A stretch of 64,000 bases of DNA from Sulfurospirillum diekertiae (GTDB taxonomy: Bacteria > Campylobacterota > Campylobacteria > Campylobacterales > Sulfurospirillaceae), in contig NZ_CP021416.1 of the NCBI RefSeq assembly GCF_002162315.1, positions 992,001 through 1,056,000 on the forward strand, given 5' to 3'. The notes beneath the pieces were generated by a model. The model searched no databases and was not told where the DNA came from. It worked only from the letters and a program-made list of their open reading frames with translations. Every line of letters begins with the position of its first letter. Positions within the stretch are counted from its first letter, which is position 1. Of this stretch, positions 45,416-53,104 are shown piece by piece. Both the position numbers and the translations under genes were made by a program.

Positions 45416-46236
45416 GTAAAACATATATTGTGCCCGATGAAATAGCGCTCGCTAATTCAGTAGAAGCAAAATTAGAGCATCTTAAAAATATCAAAGGAAG
45501 CTTTAGCGTTTATAGAGTGGATTGCGGTTCATGCAATGGGTGTGAGATCGAAATTTTTGCGGCGATTACCCCGATGTGGGACCCTGAACGTTTTGGATTT
45601 AAGCTTGTACCAAGTCCAAGACATGCGGATATCTTAGTGTGCACTGGACCTTTAACGCGTCAGATGTATTATCCACTTTTACGTGCTTATGAAGCAACCC
45701 CTGATCCGAAAGTGGTGGTTGCTATAGGAGCGTGTGGGAGCAGTGGTGGCATATTTCATGATGCGTACAGCGTTTGGGGTGGTATTGATAAAGTAATTCC
45801 TGTGGATGTTTATATCCCTGGCTGTCCGCCGCATCCCGCAACCATTATTCATGGATTAGCAACGGCTTTGGGTATTTTGGATCAAAAATTATCATACAAA
45901 ATGCACGCAAATGGTTCCAATCAATCGCCTGCAATCCAAATGTCTCTCTTGGGTGATATTTTATTTGAACGTGATGTCCTAGCGGAAGCAAAATTACTGA
46001 TGGGTTATCTTTTTGGGCGCAAACTGTATGACAAATACATTGCAGCACTCAAAGAGTCTCCAGATATTAAAGATACCGTCAAAACACGCATAGCAATGGA
46101 GCGTTTGGTGCGTGAAGAGGAAGACAAAAGGTATCAGGAGTGTATGCAAACGATTCATAATAAAATTTACCTTTCTCACATGCGAAAGTTTCAAGCGATT
46201 GATGATGGCGATCGTATGGATTTAAACAACAATTAG
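45412..46236 (+). CDS. hyfI: Group 4 [NiFe] hydrogenase small subunit (HyfI/HycG, NuoB-like)
   Basis: A 274-residue subunit with the proximal 4Fe-4S ligands CGSCNGCEIEI, TGPLTR, GACGSSGGIF and GCPPHPATI. It passes electrons to the Ni-Fe site of HyfG. It has no Tat signal, so the enzyme faces the cytoplasm. Its C-terminal extension of about 100 residues beyond the cluster region is charged. Confidence 0.9.
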   Translation: MSKTYIVPDEIALANSVEAKLEHLKNIKGSFSVYRVDCGSCNGCEIEIFAAITPMWDPERFGFKLVPSPRHADILVCTGPLTRQMYYPLLRAYEATPDPKVVVAIGACGSSGGIFHDAYSVWGGIDKVIPVDVYIPGCPPHPATIIHGLATALGILDQKLSYKMHANGSNQSPAIQMSLLGDILFERDVLAEAKLLMGYLFGRKLYDKYIAALKESPDIKDTVKTRIAMERLVREEEDKRYQECMQTIHNKIYLSHMRKFQAIDDGDRMDLNNN

Positions 46237-46254
46237 AGAGATGAAGGAAATAAG

Positions 46255-46602
46255 ATGATTAATGTATGCAGATTAACCAGAAGACATACCGATGCTACTT
46301 CTCAAAATATGCCTAGAGAGTTAGAACAGGTCAAGATCTTTTCCCTCAGCATTGGGCATGGAATTGGAACGGTTGATTTTGTGGAAACGATTGAAACGAT
46401 TGAAGAAGAGGCATATGATCAAATGCTAAAGGAGTGTGGAGCGTATGCACAATTCAAGTTAGGAAATTTGAGTCAATATTTTGAAATAGAGGTTTTCCCA
46501 GAACATGCACAGAAGCTGTACCATGAAATGCCAGAGTGCTTTTTAAAAGAGCTTTTTGGAACACTGCATGAAGGGTATGTCATTTTAAGGAAAAGTTTAT
46601 GA
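46255..46602 (+). CDS. HycH/HyfJ-like formate hydrogenlyase accessory protein
   Basis: A 115-residue soluble protein between the hydrogenase small subunit and the maturation protease. Features such as VKIFSLSIGHGIGTVDF and the YAQFKLGNLSQYFEIEVFPEHA segment fit the HycH/HyfJ family, whose members act in maturation of formate hydrogenlyase. I rely partly on gene order. The stop overlaps the next gene by 4 nt. Confidence 0.65.
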   Translation: MINVCRLTRRHTDATSQNMPRELEQVKIFSLSIGHGIGTVDFVETIETIEEEAYDQMLKECGAYAQFKLGNLSQYFEIEVFPEHAQKLYHEMPECFLKELFGTLHEGYVILRKSL

Positions 46603-47057
46603 AGAAAGCACTTTTAACCATTGGAAATACATTACGCGGTGATGATGGTGTAACAACGTATCTGGGGCATCTTGTAGAAAAAGAAAAAATAGGGTGGAAC
46701 GTCTTTTATGGAGACGACACTCCTGAGAGTCAATTTCATACTTTGCGAGCATTTGCTCCCGATGTTATCGTGGTTGCAGATGCAATGACAGGGATAAATG
46801 TAGGCAGTGTTGAGGTCATTGATATCAGCGATGATCGTGATTACATGTACTCAACGCATAATTTACCGATGCCTATACTTTTAAGTTATTTAAGGGGCTT
46901 TTGTGATGTTGTCCTTTTTTTAGGACTCAATGTAGATATTGAAAAGGTACTCGAAATCAACCCTTCACTTTCAGAAGAGGCACAAGCAACCGCTCGAAGA
47001 GCTTTAATCAAAATGCTTGAAATAGATGCAATTTTCGATGAACAAATGATTAGCTAA
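46599..47057 (+). CDS. hycI: Hydrogenase maturation endopeptidase (HycI family)
   Basis: A 152-residue protease with the N-terminal GNTLRGDDGV (nickel-binding aspartate in the family), VADAMTGINVGSVEVI and the HNLPMPILLSYL segment with the conserved histidine. It removes the C-terminal extension of the HyfG precursor after nickel insertion. It overlaps the HycH-like gene (ATGA). Confidence 0.87.
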   Translation: MKKALLTIGNTLRGDDGVTTYLGHLVEKEKIGWNVFYGDDTPESQFHTLRAFAPDVIVVADAMTGINVGSVEVIDISDDRDYMYSTHNLPMPILLSYLRGFCDVVLFLGLNVDIEKVLEINPSLSEEAQATARRALIKMLEIDAIFDEQMIS

Positions 47058-47068
47058 AGGAGTTTAAT

Positions 47069-47923
47069 ATGTTATCACCAGCAGAAACAGCACAGTCCTT
47101 ATCAGGTGGACTTAGCCATAAAGCATTAATGCCTTTAATCAGTGTTACTTTTTTATCGATCATGGCGGGAAGTTCAATTGCCTTAGGTGACATTTTTTGG
47201 GCACATTCAACCGTCGGTGTTGCCAAAGCAGCCGGTCCTGGTATCGCCAATTTTATTGGTGGTATTGCCTTCTCTGTCGGTTTGATGATGGTTGTTTTTT
47301 TTGGAGGACATCTCTTCACGAGTTCTGTCATGTCAGGTGTTTCGACGTATGATCGCAAATTACCGATTGGCAAAATGGCCGCTTATTGGGTTTGGGTTTG
47401 GGTTTTTAACTTTGTTGGCGCGCTTTTGACGGCTTATATGTACTATGAATCTCGTTTACCTCTCAATTATGATGGGGAGATTTTAAAGCATTTTGTAGCG
47501 CTTGGGTCTGGGAAAATGACGCTTAGTTTTGAAGCCGCTTTTATCCGAGGTATTTTTTGTAATGTTTTTGTGTGTATGGCTATTTGGGCCTCTACTGCAG
47601 CTGAAGATACTGCCGGTAAAATCCTTGCTATCTGTTTTATTGTCGGTGCCTTTGTTGCTTCTGGATATGAGCACTGCGTTGCTAACATGTTTATTGTTTC
47701 CGAAGCTCTTTTCGCAAAAGCACATTATCTTCTCGCGGTAGGGGGTGACATGGAAGCACTTTCTCATTTGACGCATACCTCTATTGCTAATCTTGAAGCG
47801 CTGAATATAACAAACTTTTTTGTTAAAAATTTACTTCCAGTCACCTTAGGCAATATCTGTGGCGGTCTTTTCTTTGTTGGATTAATTGGATTTATGTCTC
47901 ATAAATCAGATATGAATCATTAA
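47069..47923 (+). CDS. focA: Formate/nitrite family channel FocA
   Basis: A 284-residue pentameric channel protein with six helices. Motifs are GGIAFSVGLMMVVFFGGHLFTSSVM (the omega-loop region after TM2) and ASGYEHCVANMF with the gating histidine of FNT channels. It probably imports formate for the flanking formate dehydrogenases. AAGGAG precedes the ATG and a strong terminator follows. Confidence 0.9.
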   Translation: MLSPAETAQSLSGGLSHKALMPLISVTFLSIMAGSSIALGDIFWAHSTVGVAKAAGPGIANFIGGIAFSVGLMMVVFFGGHLFTSSVMSGVSTYDRKLPIGKMAAYWVWVWVFNFVGALLTAYMYYESRLPLNYDGEILKHFVALGSGKMTLSFEAAFIRGIFCNVFVCMAIWASTAAEDTAGKILAICFIVGAFVASGYEHCVANMFIVSEALFAKAHYLLAVGGDMEALSHLTHTSIANLEALNITNFFVKNLLPVTLGNICGGLFFVGLIGFMSHKSDMNH

Positions 47924-47924
47924 T

Positions 47925-47952
47925 GCTAAAGCCCTCTTATGAGGGCTTTAGC
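47925..47952 (+). terminator. Intrinsic terminator after focA
   Basis: GCTAAAGCCCTC (47925-47936) and GAGGGCTTTAGC (47941-47952) pair over 12 bp with a TTAT loop. The trailing sequence is A-rich rather than T-rich, so it might also stop transcription coming from the right. Confidence 0.8.
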
Positions 47953-47976
47953 AAAATATAAAAGTGAGAAATAACA

Positions 47977-48222
47977 ATGTTTGAGCAAGCACTTTATGTC
48001 AAAGAAAATCAAAAAGTTCACGCTCATGTGATGCGTGAGACTCTTTTTATCTCCCTTTTAGCAATGTACCCAATAGCTAAGGAAGATGGCATTAAAAGTT
48101 ACTCTACGCATAACATAGATAGAGGTTCGTACAATAAGTTTTATCACTACAGTGTTGATAAAAATAAACGCCAAAAAATAGAGATATTGAATAAAAAATA
48201 TGCACTCAATTCATGCTTCTAG
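47977..48222 (+). CDS. Small unrecognised protein between focA and FDH 2
   Basis: An 81-residue soluble, mixed-charge protein beginning MFEQALYVKENQKVHAHVMRE, with no signal peptide or membrane segment and one cysteine near the end. No family recognised. It has only a weak ribosome site (GAGAAATAAC). It is followed by an 18-bp perfect palindrome around TTACATGTAA (48223-48240) with a T run, which could end its transcript. Real gene status is likely from codon pattern but not certain. Confidence 0.5.
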   Translation: MFEQALYVKENQKVHAHVMRETLFISLLAMYPIAKEDGIKSYSTHNIDRGSYNKFYHYSVDKNKRQKIEILNKKYALNSCF

Positions 48223-48274
48223 ATCTTTACATGTAAAGATTTTTAAATAGCAGACAGTGCATGAACTTTTGAGC

Positions 48275-48301
48275 ATAAATATGCCAATTTTGCATATTTA
48301 T
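48275..48301. promoter_or_regulatory. 10-bp dyad upstream of FDH 2
   Basis: ATAAATATGC (48275-48284) and GCATATTTAT (48292-48301) are perfect inverted arms with a 7-nt spacer, followed by GAGGAGG and a start-stop ATGTAA (48316-48321) and an 11-codon frame (48321-48356). It may be an operator or a leader hairpin for the formate dehydrogenase gene. Confidence 0.45.
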
Positions 48302-48370
48302 AAGAGGAGGCGTGGATGTAATGAAACCTGAACTAATAAGTCAAAAAATTAAATGAATGAAAGGGAAAAA

Positions 48371-50614
48371 ATGAGTACATCACGTGTTATATGTCCTTAT
48401 TGTGGAACTGGGTGTAATGTTGATTTACATGTAGAAAACAATAAAATTATGAGTGCAAATGGTACCAAAGACCATCCTGTTAATGACTCACAATTGTGTC
48501 TTAAAGGACTTTATGGTTGGGATTATGTCGGCGCGAACGATCGGTTGAAAAACCCATTGATTCGTAAAAAAGACGGTAAATTTTCCAGAGACGGAGAATT
48601 TGTCGAAGCTTCATGGGATGAGGCACTTGATTTGGTTGTATCCAAATTTAAAGAATCCATTGAAAAATATGGCAAACGCTCCATTGCAGGTAACTTTTCA
48701 GCGCGCTGTACATTAGAAGAAAATTATGTCTCACAAAAATTGATGAGAGTCGCCATAGGAAATAATAATGTAGACCACTGTGCTCGCGTTTGACATGCAC
48801 CTACAGTAGCCGGTTTGGCTAAAACAATAGGTAACGGTGCAGCAACCAACAGCTTTACAGAAATTGGTTTATACAGTAATTGTATCTTAATGATAGGCTC
48901 AAATCCAGAGAATGGTCATCCGATTGCAGCAATGCATATTCAAAGAGCATTAGACCGAGGCGCTAAACTGATTGTCATTGATCCGATATTAACCGAAATG
49001 GCACAAAAAGCAGATGTGCATATTCAATTGCCACCTGAGCATAACATTCCGATTATCAATGCGATACTTCATTACATCATTGCCAATGATCTATGTGATA
49101 ATGATTTTATTGCGAAGTATACAACGGGATTTGATTATGTTAAAGAGACCGTTCAAGGGTATAGTCCTGAGTCAGTCTCAAAAATGACAGGTGTGCCTCA
49201 AGCGTTAATTGAAAAAGCGGCGCATCTTTATGCGACTATCAAACCAGCAGCACTGACGCATGGTATGGGTGTAACCCATTTTAATCATGGTGTGGGTAAT
49301 GTGTATGATGTATCGAATTTGTTTTTATGTACGGGAAATATTGGAGAACTGGGTTCTGGGGATTATCCACTTCGTGGGCAACAAAATGTACAAGGTGCAT
49401 GCGATATGGCCGTACTTCCTAACATTTTTCCGAACCTAAAACCTGTGACAGACCCAGAAGCACGTGCATTTTTTGAAAAAATGTGGGAGTGTAAACTCGA
49501 TGATAAAATTGGTGTGCATAAAACACAAGTGCCTGATGCTATTATGAGTGGTGAAGTGAAAGTGTTCTATACCATTGGCGAAAATCCAGTAATTTCAGAA
49601 CCTAATACGAATCACTTCTTAAAAGGGTTAGCACATCTTGATTTTTACGTGGTGCAAGATATCTTTTTAACCGAAACCGCTCTTAAAGCAGATGTTGTGC
49701 TTCCCGCGGTGTGTGGTCCAGAAAAAGATGGCTGTTATGCCAATGCAGAACGTCGTGTTCAACGTAACCATAAAGCGGTTGATGCGGTGGGTAATGTCAA
49801 ACAAGATTGGCAAATTATTTGTGAAATCGCCAAACGTTTAGGTGCGAAAGGCTTTGATTATAAAAATCCTGAAGAGATTTGGGAAGAGGTAAGGCAAGCC
49901 GATCCTGCACGCTATGGCGGTATGAGTTACGATCGTTTGGAGAAAGAGCATGGGTTGCATTGGCCGTGTCCAACGTTGGTTCATCCCGGTACGCCTTCGA
50001 TGTATATGGATAAAAAATTCTATACACCCGATCAAAAGGCGCGTTTTGCACCGGTTGTCTTTGTGGACGATAAAAGTAAAATTCCAGCTGCGCAAAAAGC
50101 ATTGGCTGAAAAGCTTAACCTTCCTGAGGGATATCCACATATGGCAGGTTCTGTGGATGAAAAGACCGATAGCACCTACCCAATAGAGCTTTTAACGACA
50201 CGAAAAGTGTATCAATATACGGTTGGTACGATGACACGAAAGTCTCCTGCTCTTGAGTGTGGAGCAGATCTTCATGGTCCAGCAGCAGAAATCAATCCCG
50301 CAACTGCGGCAGAGTATGATGTGGAAGAAGGCGATTTTGTGGCGATAGAAAGCAGGTATGGCTCGATTGCCATTAAGGTCGAAGTCACTGAAGTCGTTCC
50401 TAAAAATGTGATGCAAATGGCATTCCACTATTGGGAGGGACACTCTAATGAGCTCACCAGTAATGGTGTTGATCCTATCTCTTTAACGCCAACCTATAAA
50501 GCGGCAGTGAAGATGAAAAAGATCACGTCAGAGGAGTATTTTGCGACGTTAATGGAAAAAAGAGAGAAGTTTTATTCTCAAAAAATTATCTATTTCGATG
50601 CACATCATCATTAA
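48371..50614 (+). CDS. fdhF: Selenocysteine formate dehydrogenase catalytic subunit (FdhF type), copy 2
   Basis: A 747-residue paralogue of copy 1 with TGA 48791-48793 read as selenocysteine 141 in DHCARV-U-HAPTVAGL. CPYCGTGC 4Fe-4S motif, QLCLKG, and GQQNVQGACDM and GENPVISEP stretches are conserved. ATG 48371 with AAAGGG is preferred over 48353. No ferredoxin partner follows, so it either shares HyfA or works with a partner elsewhere. It has its own upstream region after the focA terminator, suggesting separate regulation. Confidence 0.92.
48791..48821 (+). promoter_or_regulatory. Bacterial SECIS element for FDH 2
   Basis: UGA 48791-48793, a 13-nt spacer and a hairpin TAGCC-GGTTT-GGCTA (48807-48821). 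The spacing and loop equal those of FDH 1 while one stem pair is changed on both sides, so the structure rather than the codons is conserved. Confidence 0.8.
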
Positions 50615-50624
50615 GCTTTGAACA

Positions 50625-50651
50625 ATGTGAGATACCGTGTGTATCTCACAT
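50625..50651. terminator. Hairpin after FDH 2
   Basis: ATGTGAGATAC (50625-50635) and GTATCTCACAT (50641-50651) form an 11-bp stem with a 5-nt loop. There is no T run. The rest of the gap to 50817 is A+T-rich and holds no gene. Confidence 0.55.
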
Positions 50652-50816
50652 ATATAGCATGATAGTGTCTCAACGATGGTATCTTTCAAAAATAAAATTT
50701 ACATTCAAGAAAAAAAAGAGATTACTCCCACATCAATTTTTTTATAAGCTTTGTTGCGTTAACATACTTCAAAATCAGATTCTTAAAATTATGTTAAATA
50801 ATAAAAATAATAAAAT

Positions 50817-51521
50817 ATGGTTGATCCTATGAGCGAGTGCAATCTTTTAGATGTGTTATCCAATAAAAAAGTGCTATGTGTCGAAGATGAAGCCTGTATT
50901 TTGAATAATATCATGGAATCATTGGAGCTTTTTTTTGGCAAAGTTGTGGGAGTCAGAGATGGTGTTGAAGCACTAGACGAAGCCCAAAGTAATCTTTATG
51001 ATGTTCTCATGCTCGACATATCCATTCCTCATATGGATGGATTAGAAGTGGTGAAGAAGATTCGCGAATTTGACAAAAAAATTCCCATTATTATTCTCTC
51101 CGCCCACACAGAGCAAGATTATCTTTGGCGGGCAGTTGAGCTTAAAATTACACGTTATTTGGTTAAGCCTTACGATAAAAACACACTCATTAAAGCGCTA
51201 GAAGATGTGGCAATGGAACTCATTGGACATACCCCTATGTTTCAAATAACCGTTACATGTAAATATGATTTTTGTAAAAAAACTGTTTTTCACACAGAAG
51301 GTGAGTTAGCCCATTTATCCAAAAGTGAGAGTAGGCTATTGGAATACTTTTTAAAACGTCCCAATCAAACCGTAACGTATGAACAGCTTTTTGATTATAT
51401 GTGGGAGTTTGAACAACCAAGTAAAGAAGCACTCAAGTCTATTGTCAAGGAATTGCGTAAGAAAATAGACAACAACTTTATCAAAAACCTTTACGGCGTT
51501 GGGTACTTGTGTGAAATATAG
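50817..51521 (+). CDS. mccR: Response regulator, MccR-like
   Basis: An OmpR-type regulator of about 234 residues: receiver domain with acidic pocket EDE (21-23), phospho-acceptor in LMLDISIP (near D61) and the YLVKPYD lysine; C-terminal winged helix HLSKSESRLLEYF ... KSIVKELRKKID ... VGYLCE. The start may be 50817 or ATG 50829; neither has a strong ribosome site. It precedes a heme-containing kinase and the mcc operon, matching MccR of Wolinella by position. Confidence 0.85.
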   Translation: MVDPMSECNLLDVLSNKKVLCVEDEACILNNIMESLELFFGKVVGVRDGVEALDEAQSNLYDVLMLDISIPHMDGLEVVKKIREFDKKIPIIILSAHTEQDYLWRAVELKITRYLVKPYDKNTLIKALEDVAMELIGHTPMFQITVTCKYDFCKKTVFHTEGELAHLSKSESRLLEYFLKRPNQTVTYEQLFDYMWEFEQPSKEALKSIVKELRKKIDNNFIKNLYGVGYLCEI

Positions 51522-52926
51522 TTTTAAGGTTATCATAGCGCTCTTTGTGGTCCTTTATGCGATCATTACACTGCTTTTTTTTAATTTTTACCGCGAACTG
51601 GCGATGAAAGATGCCAGACAAGAGGGCATTTTTATTTTAGATACGATGAATGCGATTCGTGACTATATCTCGACAGTACAACGCCCTTTGATCGAAGAGC
51701 TTAAAGAGAAAAAGATGCTTGTGGAAGACTTTTTTGATCCACGGTTGCTTTCAGCTTCCTATATTACCCGCGAAATTTACAACATACAGCTTGCAAAAGA
51801 TACCATTAATTATGACTATAAGTTGGTGGCAACTGACCCTCTAAATCCTGAACATAAGGGCAATGAATTTGAAAATGAGGTTTTAGAAACACTTAAAGAG
51901 GGAAAAGCTAAAGAGTTTTCAAAAATCATTCAAGAGAACAATAAATCGTATTTTTTTGTAGGACTCCCGATTCGCAACAGTCAAGAGTCTTGCTTGCAGT
52001 GTCATACGACGACGAATGCCCCTAAAGGCATGATGGAGCAGTACCATCATATTCCCACCTTTGAGAGTAAAGTAGGCGATGTGATTGCAATGTTGTCTCT
52101 TAAAATTCCCGTTTACAGTATTTTGACCTATCACATCAAAGAGTTTGTTGTCGGCGGCTCGGTGATGTTTATAGTGTTTGTCATTTTTATCTTGTTTATT
52201 TATAAAATTTACAGAAATGAACAACGCCTTCAAGAGAAGACAACTATGCTGATGATGAGTCAAAACCGGCTAGCTTCCATGGGTGAAATGATTGGCAATA
52301 TTTCGCATCAATGGCGGCAACCTCTCGCTCAAGTGGGTTCTATTTTGATCAATCTTGAACTGCACAGCGACAAAGATAAGCTCACCAAAGAGAAGTTAAC
52401 GCAAAAGATTAAAGAAGCCAATGAACAACTCTCTTTTATGTCAAGTACCATAGACGATTTTAAAAATTTCTTTGCACCAAGCACATCGAAAAAAGAGTTT
52501 AGTGCCCAAGAGGTTATTTACAGAGCTCAAAAGCTTCTGAGTGCTTCGTTAGAAAAGTATGCGATTCAGGTATGCACTGACATTCAAAATAATTTTATAC
52601 GGTATGGGCATTCCAATGAGATTGTGCAAGTGCTGATTAATATTATGAACAATGCAAAAGAGGCATTTTTGACACATGAAATCAAAGAGAGAAAAATTGA
52701 AATAACAGCTTTTTTACAAAATGGTGTACCTGTAATCACGCTTCAAAATAATGCAGGGTGTATTGACGAAACGGTAATTGATAAAATTTTTGATCCTTAT
52801 TTTACGACAAAAGAGTCTAGTAGTGGGCTAGGGCTTTATATGAGTAAGATGATTATCGAAAAAAATAGTGCTACCATTCGTGTTGAAAATAGTAATGATG
52901 GCGTTATCTTTACAATTATTTTTTAG
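51511..52926 (+). CDS. mccS: Sensor histidine kinase with heme c-type DUF3365 sensor, MccS-like
   Basis: About 471 residues, starting at GTG 51511 that overlaps the regulator stop. TM1 (about 7-27), a periplasmic DUF3365-type sensor containing one CXXCH (C161-L-Q-C164-H165), TM2 (about 212-235), a HisKA segment with NISHQWRQPLAQVGS and an HATPase domain (NIMNNAKEAF, DPYFTTKESSSGLGLYMSK). The heme attachment site in the sensor suggests that ligand or redox state, plausibly sulfite, is read at a periplasmic heme. It is the partner of the regulator upstream. Confidence 0.87.
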   Translation: MKYSFKVIIALFVVLYAIITLLFFNFYRELAMKDARQEGIFILDTMNAIRDYISTVQRPLIEELKEKKMLVEDFFDPRLLSASYITREIYNIQLAKDTINYDYKLVATDPLNPEHKGNEFENEVLETLKEGKAKEFSKIIQENNKSYFFVGLPIRNSQESCLQCHTTTNAPKGMMEQYHHIPTFESKVGDVIAMLSLKIPVYSILTYHIKEFVVGGSVMFIVFVIFILFIYKIYRNEQRLQEKTTMLMMSQNRLASMGEMIGNISHQWRQPLAQVGSILINLELHSDKDKLTKEKLTQKIKEANEQLSFMSSTIDDFKNFFAPSTSKKEFSAQEVIYRAQKLLSASLEKYAIQVCTDIQNNFIRYGHSNEIVQVLINIMNNAKEAFLTHEIKERKIEITAFLQNGVPVITLQNNAGCIDETVIDKIFDPYFTTKESSSGLGLYMSKMIIEKNSATIRVENSNDGVIFTIIF

Positions 52927-52952
52927 TTTTCTTATTTAACACAATTTTAATA

Positions 52953-52979
52953 CTTCCCCCTTTTCCCCCCTTTTTTCCT
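52953..52979 (+). repeat. Polypyrimidine tract upstream of mccA
   Basis: A run of 27 pyrimidines with C5, T4, C6 and T6 blocks in the mccS-mccA gap, striking in such an A+T-rich context. It may affect transcription or act as a slippage-prone tract; it lies about 130 bp before the mccA start. The remainder of the gap (52980-53104) contains a TATGAT-like -10 near 53068 and the AAAGGAGG ribosome site. Confidence 0.5.
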
Positions 52980-53104
52980 GATAGTATTCTCCATAAGGCA
53001 TTAGTGCTGGTTGATCTTTAAAGAATTTAAGTTGTATGTGTCAGTTTAAAGACTGTTTCCATAGGCTTATATGATTTGAGATTCAATTTTTCAAAGGAGG
53101 AAAC

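Noticed and set aside
37551-48434. TACATGTA copies without full arms (37551, 46841, 48425, also 1751 and 21455).
   Set aside because: Their number is near chance for an 8-mer, so they were not counted as members of the iterated 10-mer.
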